NCBI RefSeq assembly: GCF_039543245.1
Contig: NZ_BAABJJ010000011.1
Coordinates: forward strand, 1 to 64,000
Direction of reading: 5' to 3'
Source of the DNA: Algibacter_G agarivorans
Lineage (GTDB): Bacteria; Bacteroidota; Bacteroidia; Flavobacteriales; Flavobacteriaceae
DNA: 64,000 nucleotides
Below, in pieces: positions 16,609-25,877 of the stretch. The translations under genes and the position numbers were made by a program. The notes beneath the pieces were generated by a model. That model had not been told where the DNA came from. It did no database searches and worked only from the letters and a program-made list of their open reading frames with translations. How positions within the stretch are numbered: the stretch's first letter is position 1; each line of letters opens with the position of its first letter.

Positions 16609-17085
16609 TTAATACTCTAATTCAATTCCATATTCACTGGCTTTTGAAGATAAAAATATTACTTTCTCGTTATATTTATCTTCCATTCCAAGTTCCGAAA
16701 TTCCATTTATTGCGTTGTCAAACATTTTTCCTAATGCTAAATAATAATTCTCGTCCCAATATCCAAAATCTTCAATAATTTCTAGACAGCAGCTTACATA
16801 ATGTAATTCCAATTCAATATTTAGTTCTGTAATTTTCATTTTACGGACTGAACGAATTATTTTTCGAGCCTCAGTCTCGCGCAAATCCATATTTCTACCA
16901 TTTGGATAAATATATCTTTCAATTTCTTTTTTATATTTTTCTGTCAGTTGTCTAATCTCTCCAGTTGCGAAAATGTCCAAGTAATTTTTTGCCTCTGGGA
17001 TTTTTTTATACAGTTCCGAAATCAGTTTAATGATTTCAGTTTTGTCCATTTGGTTTAGTTCCTTTTTTAATTCTTTTAGTGCCAT
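16609..17085 (-). CDS. DUF6155 family protein
   Basis: 158 residues, all helical in appearance, soluble and charged. It starts MALKELKKELNQMDKTEIIKL and contains IRSVRKMKITELNIELELHY and EDFGYWDENYYLALGKMFDN, which I recognise as the DUF6155 type. Its function is unknown. It lies between the ars operon and an amidohydrolase gene in the same direction, and a palindrome-like boundary element follows its 5' end at 17113. The gene looks like an accessory cassette passenger. Confidence 0.7.
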   Translation of the reverse strand: MALKELKKELNQMDKTEIIKLISELYKKIPEAKNYLDIFATGEIRQLTEKYKKEIERYIYPNGRNMDLRETEARKIIRSVRKMKITELNIELELHYVSCCLEIIEDFGYWDENYYLALGKMFDNAINGISELGMEDKYNEKVIFLSSKASEYGIELEY

Positions 17086-17112
17086 GTTTAGCTCTATTAT
17101 TGTTGTTTTTTA

Positions 17113-17250
17113 GCTTGTGGCTAACGTGTTTGTGTATGATTTCGTTGCGTGTTTAGTAACTAAATTAGCAAATACAAATCGAATAGAATTCGTGAGGCTT
17201 TTTTTAAGTAGGCTAGAACGAAGCAATAAATTTTATACGGCAGTTGCCTT
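17113..17250 (-). repeat. Imperfect-palindrome boundary element A (attC-like)
   Basis: GTGGCTAACG at the left and CGGCAGTTGCC at the right close a region of about 135 bases with little coding sense. On the minus strand its end reads ATTTGCTAATTTAGTTACTA, later CATACACAAACACGTTAGCC. This aligns with the end of element B (CATTTGCTACGTCTTAGTTT, later CATATACAAAACCGTTGGC). Ends of the GCTAAC/GTTAGC kind around a variable palindrome resemble integron attC sites, though the core departs from GTTRRRY. Confidence 0.45.
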
Positions 17251-17263
17251 TTTTAGTATAAAA

Positions 17264-18145
17264 TTATTCTTCTATACTCAAAAAATTCTTTGCATTTTTA
17301 TAGAATATCATTTCTTTTTCTTCTTTTGTTAAGAAGTCTAAATCGTTTAAAAAGTCAATTGAATTCGTAATTGCATCTGGCCAAACCATTTGGTCAGAAC
17401 CGAACATTACTCTATCCAGAAATCCATAATCTTTTGCGGATTTCAAAAACTTTACAGCGAAGTCTTTAGTCATAGGATGTAACCACATTTCTACACCTAA
17501 ATCTGCGTGAAGGTTAGGATATCCATCCATCATTCTCAATGTGTTTTCATAGAAGTTTTCTCCAGCGTGCATGAGATATAATTTTAGTTTTGGATATTTT
17601 ACCAAAACATCTTCAATCAAAAGCGGGTCGCCAAGACTTATTCTGTAATTTGGCCATCCTAACTGTTGTGCATTTGGGAAACTACCACCCGAATGATAGC
17701 CAACGGGCACCCCGTATTTTTCGCAAATAGCTAAATATGGCTGATAAATAGGATCAGTAAGTGTTTTTCCTTTGTAAACTGCCATTACTTCTCCAAAGAC
17801 TTTTATTTTTCCGGATTTTACATATTCCTCAAATTTCTCAATAGGAATTAGTTCTTCCTCGCTGTCTTGATATCCTGGAATAAATCTTTTGTCCGTTTTG
17901 GTATAGAGTTCTAAACTTTCGATTGAGCCACAAACAACTGCATATTCAATATCATGCTCATTCATTTTTTGGATGGTTTGTTCAAGTGTTTCTTTCGCTG
18001 TTCTGCTTGATTCAAGACCGTTTCGTGCTGTACCAACCCAAAAGTCTTTTTCAGTGTAGCTATGCATATGCACATCTATTATTTGTCCGAAAGAGATATT
18101 ACATCGAATTGTAAGTAATGCAAAAATCAATATTATTTTTCTCAT
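17264..18145 (-). CDS. Secreted amidohydrolase-family protein (metal-dependent TIM barrel)
   Basis: 293 residues. The N-terminus MRKIILIFALLTIRCNISFG is a signal peptide. IDVHMHSY supplies the HxH metal site of the amidohydrolase-2 group, VGYHSGGS and LYLMHAGEN supply further histidines, and RVMFGSDQMVWPD gives the catalytic Asp region. Members hydrolyse or decarboxylate small cyclic or aromatic substrates; the substrate here is not readable. A Cys near the end of the signal could be a lipobox but is poorly placed. It is bounded by similar palindrome-like elements on both sides. Confidence 0.85.
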   Translation of the reverse strand: MRKIILIFALLTIRCNISFGQIIDVHMHSYTEKDFWVGTARNGLESSRTAKETLEQTIQKMNEHDIEYAVVCGSIESLELYTKTDKRFIPGYQDSEEELIPIEKFEEYVKSGKIKVFGEVMAVYKGKTLTDPIYQPYLAICEKYGVPVGYHSGGSFPNAQQLGWPNYRISLGDPLLIEDVLVKYPKLKLYLMHAGENFYENTLRMMDGYPNLHADLGVEMWLHPMTKDFAVKFLKSAKDYGFLDRVMFGSDQMVWPDAITNSIDFLNDLDFLTKEEKEMIFYKNAKNFLSIEE

Positions 18146-18186
18146 TTTTAATCTCCTTTTTTTGAATGGATGGTAGTTTTTTTAGG

Positions 18187-18330
18187 TTACTGCCAACGGT
18201 TTTGTATATGGTTTGTTGTTTGTTTGTGTGCGAAGATTTTCCGAAGGAAACTAAGACGTAGCAAATGTAAAACGACCTTTTGTATAGCCTAAAATGAGTA
18301 ATTTTTTTATATATTGTTAGCTGCTTTTAT
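18187..18330 (-). repeat. Imperfect-palindrome boundary element B (attC-like)
   Basis: TTACTGCCAACGG at the left and TATTGTTAGCTGC at the right enclose about 140 bases, including inner GCGAAGATTTTCCGAAGG and GTAGCAAATGTAAAACG. The overall plan and several blocks match element A at 17113. It lies immediately upstream of the amidohydrolase gene. This stretch and the rest of 18146-18428 have no gene that I can support. Confidence 0.45.
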
Positions 18331-18428
18331 TTATTATACTATCAATCAATTTTCTTTCGAATCTTCTAAATGAATTCTTCACAATTGACTTAAACTAATT
18401 CTTAAGCATACATGGAATACGATATTAT

Positions 18429-20066
18429 TTACTGTTTAATAAGCTTAAAATGTTGTTTCTTACCTTGAAAATTAACCTCAATTAAATAAAAACCTTTTAC
18501 TCCGTCAAAACTAAATTGATAATTTTTAGTATTGATATTATTTTCATTAAAGATCAATTGCCCATTAACATTAAACATTTTTACAGACACCTCATTATGA
18601 TTTCTTAATTTAATATTTATAACGTTTTGAAATGGATTAGGGAATATTATAACATCACTAATTAATGTTGATTCTTCAAGTCCTAATGATGTTTGGCCTA
18701 ACTCAATATTAAATATATCTAAACTACCATTAGAAGTTAAATTAAAAATACTTCCAGTAGGATCAAAATCAACTGTGTTTTGAAAAATACCAGTTAAGTA
18801 TAAAGAACCTGAGGTGTTAATTAAAAAACCTCTAGGGTATTCGGATCCAGTGCCACCAATAGAAGTGGCCCAAACAAAATTTCCATTTTCATCTAATTTT
18901 TGAATAAAAAGATCTCTTCCTCCATTAGAAGTTAAATTAAAAATATTTCCACTGGGATCGAAATCTACAGTGCCCTCAAAAGTACCTGTAACATATATAT
19001 AACCAGAGTTATCAATAATAATTTCTTCACCTGAATCACTAGAGTTTTCTCCCATAGATTTAACCCACAAAAAATCTCCATTAGAATTTAATTTTAAAAT
19101 AAAGATATCTGTATAACCAAGAGAAGTTAAATTAAAAATCCCTGCGCTTGGATCAAAATCTGTAGTTAGTTGATAAACACCTGTTACATATACATTGCTT
19201 GAAGTGTCTGTTATTATGGAATAACCTTTATTTGTAGATTCTCCATTTACGGTTTTATACCATAAAGTGTTTCCATTTTCATCTAACTTTTTAATAAAAG
19301 TAACACTTCCGGCACTAAGGGTTCCTGTTACTAACACATTTCCTAAAATATCAATTTGTATTGCATACCCCTGAGCGAACTTAGGGTCAGTAATTTCATT
19401 TGCCCATAAGAAATCACCGTTAGCATCTAATTTTAATATAAATGCTTCATCTCCATTATCATAATTTAGCGTAAAAACTCCTGCTCCTGGATTAAAATCT
19501 ACCTCTCCTTGATAATACCCTGTTAAATATATATTTCCCGAAGTGTCTGTTACTATTGCCCTTCCTTGATCATTTGCAGTTCCGCCAACAGATTTAACCC
19601 ACAAAAAATCTCCATTAGAATTTAATTTGAGAATAAAAATATCATCACTACCGTTACTTGTTAAATTTTGTATGCCTGGGCCATGATCAAAATCTACCGT
19701 TAGGTTAAAACCTCCAGTTATGAATATATTTCCAGATACATCAGTTGAAATTCCATAGCCTTCATCACTTGATGATCCTCCTATAGCTATAGCCCAGATA
19801 AAATTTCCATTTGAATCTAATTTTTGAACAAATATATCAGAATTGCCATTAGAAGTTAGTTCGTAAGTTGATGGACTTGGGTCAAAATCTACTGTATTGT
19901 TAAAAAAACCTGTCGTATAAATGTTTCCAGATTGATCATTCGCCATAGATTGACTATGATCTCCAGATGTTCCTCCAAATGAATTTGCCCAACTTAAGTC
20001 AACCTCCTGAGAAAAAGACGAGATAAATAACAGGCCAAATACAATACTTAAATAAATATTATTCAT
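18429..20066 (-). CDS. Secreted SBBP-repeat protein with T9SS C-terminal sorting domain
   Basis: 545 residues with signal peptide MNNIYLSIVFGLLFISSFSQ. About eight tandem units of 50-55 residues follow, each with GNIYxTGxFxxTVDFDPS, FNLTSNG, DIFILKLNSNGDFLWVKS and GG(T/S)xxDxG. This is the SBBP beta-propeller pattern. The last 75 residues form a type-A sorting domain (FPNPFQNVINIKL, then FNVNGQLIF and GFYLIEVNFQGKKQHFKLIKQ), so the protein should leave through type IX secretion and be attached at the surface. No enzyme domain is visible. The repeats are nearly identical at DNA level in places. Confidence 0.9.
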   Translation of the reverse strand: MNNIYLSIVFGLLFISSFSQEVDLSWANSFGGTSGDHSQSMANDQSGNIYTTGFFNNTVDFDPSPSTYELTSNGNSDIFVQKLDSNGNFIWAIAIGGSSSDEGYGISTDVSGNIFITGGFNLTVDFDHGPGIQNLTSNGSDDIFILKLNSNGDFLWVKSVGGTANDQGRAIVTDTSGNIYLTGYYQGEVDFNPGAGVFTLNYDNGDEAFILKLDANGDFLWANEITDPKFAQGYAIQIDILGNVLVTGTLSAGSVTFIKKLDENGNTLWYKTVNGESTNKGYSIITDTSSNVYVTGVYQLTTDFDPSAGIFNLTSLGYTDIFILKLNSNGDFLWVKSMGENSSDSGEEIIIDNSGYIYVTGTFEGTVDFDPSGNIFNLTSNGGRDLFIQKLDENGNFVWATSIGGTGSEYPRGFLINTSGSLYLTGIFQNTVDFDPTGSIFNLTSNGSLDIFNIELGQTSLGLEESTLISDVIIFPNPFQNVINIKLRNHNEVSVKMFNVNGQLIFNENNINTKNYQFSFDGVKGFYLIEVNFQGKKQHFKLIKQ

Positions 20067-20416
20067 TGTAATTAGGTTATTGGTTATAAGTGATTAGAAT
20101 TATAAAGATAGTATTTTTTTTACAAATACATGATTCTTTAAACGCAAGCTACTTCAGATGTGACATCAGAGCTGCCGATATTTCTCATCTATTTAAAAAT
20201 AATACACTTAAATTCTTTTTAAAATCGAATTCCATTCAGTATGGAACAATTTTAAATTGCTGCTAACATCTCATAGAACTACTAGTATGTTTCATATCCC
20301 GTAAATAAGTCAGGATATGATAAGTTTTTTGTCGTTGTTATCTCGTAAATGTAATTAATTTTTCTTACAACGGTAAACAAAAGATTCTAGGGAGTTTTCT
20401 ACTGGGTATTTATATT
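20067..20416. other. Intergenic stretch without a gene
   Basis: A/T-rich, with stops in all frames. It contains a short palindrome CTTCAGATGTGACATCAGAG near 20150 and a TATCTTTA box at about 20100-20110 that may be the minus-strand promoter of the SBBP gene. Nothing else is supported. Confidence 0.5.
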
Positions 20417-20443
20417 AAAAGATTCCGGATTCTGGAAATCTTC
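20417..20443 (-). terminator. Terminator of murI
   Basis: On the minus strand GATTTCC / GGAATC pair around AGAATCC, followed by TTTTAATAT. It begins directly after the murI stop codon. Confidence 0.5.
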
Positions 20444-20445
20444 TA

Positions 20446-21225
20446 TTAAAAATCTAGATATTTAACATCAAAATATTTACCTAAAAGTGAAGTCATAACT
20501 TCTGGTTTCCCGTTAGTATAAAACTCAGTTTCAGGCTTAATACGATCCGTGTTCAATAGATTATTGCGTTCTAAAACAACTTTTGTTTGTCTAGCAACGG
20601 CTTCACCAGAATCTATAATTTTTACTTGGTTTGGTAACAAGTCCGTAAGCAGTGGTATGACATAAGGGTAGTGGGTGCAGCCTAAAACCAAATAATCAAT
20701 ATTGGCATCCATCATAGGTTTTAAATACCCTCTTAAAAGCGATTTCATATCCTCAGAATATAATTGGCCGCTTTCAATATATTCAACGATACCATCACCA
20801 ATTTGTTCGACAACTTTAATGTTGCTAGCAAATCGGGTTGAAGTTTTAGAAAATAGTTCGCTACTTAGTGTGCCTTTGGTTGCTAAAATACCAATGGCAT
20901 TTGTTTTAGTTTGTAAAGCTGCAGGTTTTATAGCGGGTTCTATGCCTATAAAAGGGACTTTATAAGTGTTTCTGAGATAATCTATGGCATTGGTCGTTGC
21001 AGTATTACAAGCCACTACAATAAGCTTACAACCTTTGCTAAGTAAATATTCGGTGTTTTTAATACTTAAATCTATAATGGCATCTTTACCTTTTGGGCCA
21101 TAAGGCGCATTGGCACTATCGGCTAAATAGATGGTGTTTTCATTTGGCAAAAGGGCATGGATTTCTTTCCAAATGGATGTGCCTCCAACACCAGAATCGA
21201 AAATACCAATAGGTTGTTTACTCAT
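20446..21225 (-). CDS. murI: Glutamate racemase
   Basis: 259 residues, normal for the family. IGIFDSGVGGTS near the N-terminus contains the catalytic Asp and Ser. VVACNTATTNA carries the first catalytic Cys, and YLVLGCTHYPYV the second Cys with its His. It converts L- to D-glutamate for peptidoglycan. It ends the conserved envelope cluster bamA-ompH-ompH-murI but has its own 350-base gap with a terminator and a MITE-like element upstream, so it is probably transcribed separately. Confidence 0.96.
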   Translation of the reverse strand: MSKQPIGIFDSGVGGTSIWKEIHALLPNENTIYLADSANAPYGPKGKDAIIDLSIKNTEYLLSKGCKLIVVACNTATTNAIDYLRNTYKVPFIGIEPAIKPAALQTKTNAIGILATKGTLSSELFSKTSTRFASNIKVVEQIGDGIVEYIESGQLYSEDMKSLLRGYLKPMMDANIDYLVLGCTHYPYVIPLLTDLLPNQVKIIDSGEAVARQTKVVLERNNLLNTDRIKPETEFYTNGKPEVMTSLLGKYFDVKYLDF

Positions 21226-21308
21226 TAAATTATAAATTCATATAAAAGTAAATATTTCAATCGGAATACTTTATGAGTTCCCGCTAAAAATTGGGATTGG
21301 TTCAACTA

Positions 21309-21469
21309 ATACCAATTCTGCATGGAAATTACCGCAATAAAACGCCCTTTCTTCCTTTCTACATCAAAATAAAAAGAAACCGTAACTATGGCTATGCTTT
21401 ATTTTTCTATTTCGTATAAAGAAAAAATCATCATTTTCTTTTACAATAATTTCTATGCAGAATTGGTAT
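21309..21469. repeat. MITE-like element, copy 1
   Basis: About 161 bases with terminal inverted repeats: ATACCAATTCTGCATGGAAA at the left and the complement of ATACCAATTCTGCATAGAAA at the right. Inside are CAATAAAACGCCCTTTCTTC, AAAAGAAACCGTAACTATGG and CTATGCTTTATTTTTCT. The second copy at 27321-27480 shares the inner blocks in the same order. It has no coding capacity, so any transposase would act in trans. Confidence 0.7.
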
Positions 21470-21518
21470 AACATTCTAAATTTTTTTGGTCATGTTTAAG
21501 ATAAGTTTCGCCAATAAA

Positions 21519-21545
21519 AAAAGCTGTCTCGTAAAAGACAGCTTT
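21519..21545 (-). terminator. Terminator of the bamA-ompH-ompH transcript
   Basis: AAAGCTGTCT / AGACAGCTTT form a perfect ten-base stem with a five-to-six-base loop. On the minus strand it is followed by TTTTATT, 27 bases after the ompH stop. Confidence 0.8.
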
Positions 21546-21571
21546 AAGTATATTTTATTTAAGATCTAATA

Positions 21572-22072
21572 TTAGATGCCCATTTGTTTTTTTACATCAG
21601 CTAAAATATCTTTTCCATCAGCTACAATCAACGTCGCTCTATCGATAACATATTGATAACCTTGTGCTTTTGCAACTTCGTTTATAGCTTTCATGGCTGC
21701 TTCTTGAATAGGTTTAAACAATTCAGCTTCTTTTTGAGCTAAGTCTTTTTGAGCATCAGCTCTAAACTGTTGAATACGTTGTTGCTTTTCTTGCAACTCT
21801 AAACCTCTTTTTTGATTTTCTTCATCTGTTTTTGTAGACGCTTCAGCTTCATATTGCTTTACCGTATTTTGGTACTCCGTAATAGATGCTTGAATATCCG
21901 TTTGATATGTTTTCCCTAAAGCTTCAATCTCTGCTTGAGCAGTTTTTGCTGCTGGCATTGCCGCTATTAATTCTTGGGTGTTTATATGTGCAATTTTGCT
22001 TTGTGCTTGTGTAAAACCTATTGTTCCAAGGCATAATGCAGTTGCTAATAAAAGAGTTTTGAATTGTTTCAT
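21572..22072 (-). CDS. OmpH/Skp family periplasmic chaperone
   Basis: 166 residues with signal peptide MKQFKTLLLATALCLGTIGFTQAQ, then the family start KIAHINTQELIAAMP. A long coiled-coil helix pair follows, rich in Lys, Glu and Gln (EKQQRIQQFRADAQKDLAQK), and it ends YQYVIDRATLIVADGKDI. Skp trimers hold unfolded outer-membrane proteins on their way to BamA, whose gene lies two genes upstream in the same operon. The spacing to the preceding ompH is 30 bases. Length and motifs are standard. Confidence 0.93.
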   Translation of the reverse strand: MKQFKTLLLATALCLGTIGFTQAQSKIAHINTQELIAAMPAAKTAQAEIEALGKTYQTDIQASITEYQNTVKQYEAEASTKTDEENQKRGLELQEKQQRIQQFRADAQKDLAQKEAELFKPIQEAAMKAINEVAKAQGYQYVIDRATLIVADGKDILADVKKQMGI

Positions 22073-22102
22073 TTTAAATAGTATTAATTGTGTTATAAAT
22101 TA

Positions 22103-23101
22103 TTAATTGTTTTTGTTTAAACTGTCTTTTGCTTTTTGTCGGTCTTCTAAAATTTTCTTTTTCCGATCTTCTAGTTCTTTTTTCCTTGCCGCTCTTTCAG
22201 CTAATTTCTTTTGTCTATTTTCCTCAATAAGCTGGGCTTTTGTTTTTGTTTCGCCTTCTGGTTTTGTGTCCTCCGTTTTTAAGGTTTCGCTTTCACCTTT
22301 TACAGCCTCTGTTGTTTTGGTTCTAGCATCTAGTTTTGCTTGTTTGGCTTTTTCTCTATCATCTATTGTTTTTTGGCGCTTTTCTGCTGCAGCTTTAACT
22401 TTAGCTTCACGGGCTGCTAGTTTTTCTTTTCTAGCTTTTTCAATAGCACTTTCTCTTTCTGCTTTCTTTTCTTCTAAAGCTTTTTCTCTAGCCTCTAAAT
22501 CTTCATTTATCTCAGGAATTAATTCCTCCTTTTCAGCCGCTTTACGTTCTGATTTTGATTGTGCTTGCTTACGTTTTGATGTTCTGGTAATACTCCTTAA
22601 TATTTGTTCGCTTAGATCAAACTGTTTTGCTGAAAACAACATCACAGCATCCGATGATTTATCAAAAATAAAATCATATTTTCTGCCTGTTGCCATATCT
22701 TGAACTGCCGCAAATATTTGATCTTGTATAGGTTGCATCAACTGTTTTTTCTGAATGAACAAATCGCCATTTGGTCCAAAACGTTTTTGTTGATAATCTA
22801 AGATTTCATTTTCTTCAAAAGTAATGTCTTCCTCACGCTCATCAATAAGCTCGTTTGTTAAAAGGGCTTTTTCATTGCTTAAATCCTTTCGTTTTTGCTC
22901 AACAACCGTCAATTTAGCTTGAATCTCATTTTTCCATTTCTGAGCTTTACCCTCTAATTGCGCTGTGGCTTCTTGATATTCAGGCACATTCTCTAAAATA
23001 TACTCCGTGTCTATATAAGCAATTCTTACACCACGTTGTGCGTAAGTAGATAAGCTTAGCATAAAAACTAATGTCAGTAAAAAAAGAACGTTATTTTTCA
23101 T
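22103..23101 (-). CDS. OmpH/Skp family protein with long charged C-terminal extension
   Basis: 332 residues, twice the usual Skp length. After the signal peptide (MKNNVLFLLTLVFMLSLSTYAQ) comes a normal Skp unit starting RIAYIDTEYILENVPEYQEA and ending YDFIFDKSSDAVMLFSAKQFD near residue 165. The rest is an extremely charged predicted coiled coil of Lys, Glu, Arg and Ala (for example KAAAEKRQKTIDDREKAKQ). It lies between bamA and the short ompH. A paralogue with a helical arm that spans more periplasm or binds a different client is an inference; such long copies are usual in this cluster. Confidence 0.9.
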   Translation of the reverse strand: MKNNVLFLLTLVFMLSLSTYAQRGVRIAYIDTEYILENVPEYQEATAQLEGKAQKWKNEIQAKLTVVEQKRKDLSNEKALLTNELIDEREEDITFEENEILDYQQKRFGPNGDLFIQKKQLMQPIQDQIFAAVQDMATGRKYDFIFDKSSDAVMLFSAKQFDLSEQILRSITRTSKRKQAQSKSERKAAEKEELIPEINEDLEAREKALEEKKAERESAIEKARKEKLAAREAKVKAAAEKRQKTIDDREKAKQAKLDARTKTTEAVKGESETLKTEDTKPEGETKTKAQLIEENRQKKLAERAARKKELEDRKKKILEDRQKAKDSLNKNN

Positions 23102-23276
23102 CTGTTTTATATTTTATAATTTATGACTCATAAACTCTAAAACGACAGATGATTTTTTTCTGCCTCTTTGAATCATATTCTTCAAAATTAACGAATTTTA
23201 ATCTTAAAAATTTTAATTCTTCTTGCAAATCATCAATGTGTCATTAGAAAATATCGTGCCAAAGTAATTTTTATGC

Positions 23277-25877
23277 TTAAAACTGTTGTCCAATGATGAA
23301 GTGCGTTTCCCAACCATGTTTTTCGGTCTGACCTGGTAAAGCGTCAAATCCATGGCCAAAATCAATACCTAATAAACCAAATGCCGGCATAAAAATACGA
23401 ATACCTACACCTGCCGAACGATTGATATTAAATGGGTTAAAGTCTCTAAAACTATTGTGTGATGATCCACCTTCTAAAAACCCTAATGCATAAATTTTAG
23501 CGGATGCTTTTAAGGTAATTGGATAACGAAGTTCTAAAGAGTATTTATTATAAATGGTGCCCCCATCTTGATCTGATAAAGATTGATTTGGGTATCCACG
23601 CAGTTGAATGGATTCTCTGCCATCTAAACTATAGTTGCCTAAACCATCGCCGCCAACAAAGAAACGCTCGAAAGGAATAACACCTCTGGCATTATTATAA
23701 GCACCTAAAAAACCAAATTCTACACTTGGCCTCAATACTAAGTTTTTTACAATTTGGGTGTACCAATCCCCTTTAAAGCTTACTTTATAAAACTCTAACC
23801 ACTTATAGCGTTCTTGGTCTATTTCTGCAATTCTTGTTTGTGCGTCCGAGACTTGTAAAGGTGTACTATTAACATCGCTTCTTGTACGAGTGTTTTCATC
23901 TCGTTCCGCTTTAAGCGCATCATAATCAACCCCATTAAGTAAAGAATAAGGAAATGAAAATTTAGCTGTAATTCCAAAACTCGACCCTCCTGTTGGAAAA
24001 ATTGGATCAACACTAGTATTGTTTCTACTTAGCCCTACGGTATATGATAAGTTGTTTGAAAAACCGTCTCCAAATGTAAATAGACCGGTGTTATAGTTGT
24101 TTAAATCATAACGTTGATAACTTATAGCTTGAGATAATGTAAAATAATCATCTGGAACGGATAGTCGTTTTGCTAAACCAAATGTAATTCCTGTAATATT
24201 GAAACTTCTACTTTTATCGGCATTCCTTGTTGCCGGATTGTATAGAAACTGTTTGGTGTGTGATAAAGATGTTGAAAACTGTACTGGGCGTTTACCTCCT
24301 AGCCAAGGCTCGGAAAATGAAAAGCTATAAGTTTGATAAAAACGACTGGCTTGCAAACGCAAAGCTAGTTTTTGCCCGTCGCCCATAGGGATTGGTTTAT
24401 AGGCATCTTTTTTAAAGATATCTTTTATAGAAAAGTTATTGAATGATAACCCTAAAGTTCCTATAAAACCACCACCACCATAACCACCTTGTAATTCAAT
24501 TTGGCTAGATCCTGTTTCTTTAACAGCGTATTCCATATCTATGGTGCCTTCAACAGGGTTTGGATTGTTGAAGTTTGGTGATATTTCTTGAGCATCAAAA
24601 AATCCTAGTTGACCAAGTTCTCTAACAGTACGAACTACATTGGCTTTACTGTATAATTGTCCAGGGCGTGTACGTATTTCTCGGTATATAACATGGTCAT
24701 TGGTTTTGTCGTTTCCAACAACACTAACACTATTGAAATATGCGGGTTTACCTTCGGAAATTCTAATTTCCATATCGATAACATTGTTATCTGCACTCAC
24801 TTCTACAGGGTTAATGCTAGAGAATAAATACCCGTTGTTTTGATATTGATTTGTGATGTCGAAAGCGTCAGGTTTAGAATCGTCTGCAATTCGCTTCTGT
24901 AATAAAATACCATTATAAGTATCTCCTTTTCTAATACGTAATAGCCTACTTAATTGCTCGTTTGAATAAACCGTGTTTCCAATAAAAGTAATATCACCAA
25001 AGGTATATTGCTCGCCTTCATTAACGTCTATTTTTAAGGATATGGTTTTATCATTATTAACAATGATGCTATCGGATAAAATTCTAGCATCTCTATAACC
25101 ATTTTCTTTGTAGGCGTCCATTACATGTCCCAAATCTGCTTGATAAGCAGAATCGATAAACTTAGAACGTTTTAATATTCTAAGACGGTTAATTTTCTTA
25201 GTGCTTTTCATACTTTTTCTAAGCTTTTTATCACTTAAAACGCTGTTGCCACTAAATGCAATGTCTTTAATTTTGACTTTTTCGCCTTTATCAATATTTA
25301 GGACCATATTAACACGAGCAGTTTCAATAGAATCTTTAACCTCTATAGTGTTAATGTGTATTTTGGAATTATAGAACCCTTGTTTCTGGTATTTTTTGGT
25401 TAGAAAATTTTTGGTTGTAGTGATGAGGTTCTCAGTAACTTTTACACCTTTTTTTAGTTTATTGTCTTTAATGATGCCTTCTTTTTTACCTTTTTTTACA
25501 CCATTGATCTTTAGTTCGTTAAGTTGGGGTAAATCCGATAGTCTAATTTGTAAGTAGGCTACATCGTCTTCTATTTTTGTAATGTAAACTTCAATGTCAC
25601 TAAATAATTTTGAGTTCCAAAGTTTTTTTATGGCGTTACTAATGTCTTCACCAGGAATGGTCATTTCCTTTCCTTTTCTTAATCCAGAATATGCGATTAT
25701 AGTTTGTTCACTAAACGATGTGTTTCCGGAAACTGAAACCTCACCTAAGGTGTATTTTTTACCACTACTATATTCTAAATCTTGTGCTTGAATAGTAAAG
25801 CTGTAAGCAAAAAGTAATATTGCTATGCAGTGCTTTAAGTATGTTATTTTAGGTAAAATATTAACTAAGTTGTTCAC
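23277..25877 (-). CDS. bamA: Outer-membrane assembly factor BamA (Omp85)
   Basis: About 866 residues. Five POTRA-type repeats can be followed after the signal sequence (for example GEVSVSGNTSFSEQ, KIKDIAFSGNSVLSDKKLRK, TFGDITFIGNTVYSNEQL). They lead to the 16-strand barrel, with GGYGGGGFIGTLGLSFNNFS and the substrate-lid region FFVGGDGLGNYSLDGRESIQ, ending in the strand ETHFIIGQQF with a terminal Phe. No ATG is available near the signal peptide. I choose GTG at 25877 (VNNLVNILPKITYLKHC), which overlaps the uppS stop by 17 bases. Longer starts inside uppS would push the signal peptide far inward. Confidence 0.92.
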   Translation of the reverse strand: MNNLVNILPKITYLKHCIAILLFAYSFTIQAQDLEYSSGKKYTLGEVSVSGNTSFSEQTIIAYSGLRKGKEMTIPGEDISNAIKKLWNSKLFSDIEVYITKIEDDVAYLQIRLSDLPQLNELKINGVKKGKKEGIIKDNKLKKGVKVTENLITTTKNFLTKKYQKQGFYNSKIHINTIEVKDSIETARVNMVLNIDKGEKVKIKDIAFSGNSVLSDKKLRKSMKSTKKINRLRILKRSKFIDSAYQADLGHVMDAYKENGYRDARILSDSIIVNNDKTISLKIDVNEGEQYTFGDITFIGNTVYSNEQLSRLLRIRKGDTYNGILLQKRIADDSKPDAFDITNQYQNNGYLFSSINPVEVSADNNVIDMEIRISEGKPAYFNSVSVVGNDKTNDHVIYREIRTRPGQLYSKANVVRTVRELGQLGFFDAQEISPNFNNPNPVEGTIDMEYAVKETGSSQIELQGGYGGGGFIGTLGLSFNNFSIKDIFKKDAYKPIPMGDGQKLALRLQASRFYQTYSFSFSEPWLGGKRPVQFSTSLSHTKQFLYNPATRNADKSRSFNITGITFGLAKRLSVPDDYFTLSQAISYQRYDLNNYNTGLFTFGDGFSNNLSYTVGLSRNNTSVDPIFPTGGSSFGITAKFSFPYSLLNGVDYDALKAERDENTRTRSDVNSTPLQVSDAQTRIAEIDQERYKWLEFYKVSFKGDWYTQIVKNLVLRPSVEFGFLGAYNNARGVIPFERFFVGGDGLGNYSLDGRESIQLRGYPNQSLSDQDGGTIYNKYSLELRYPITLKASAKIYALGFLEGGSSHNSFRDFNPFNINRSAGVGIRIFMPAFGLLGIDFGHGFDALPGQTEKHGWETHFIIGQQF

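Noticed and set aside
18429..20066. Regularly repeated DNA that could suggest a CRISPR or satellite array
   Set aside because: The repeats are in frame, about 150 bases long and encode SBBP protein units; no short spacers.
22107..22703. Long plus-strand frame opposite the second ompH gene, rich in Ser, Phe and Leu
   Set aside because: It mirrors the Lys/Glu-rich codons of the real coiled-coil gene on the minus strand; no start context, no family resemblance.
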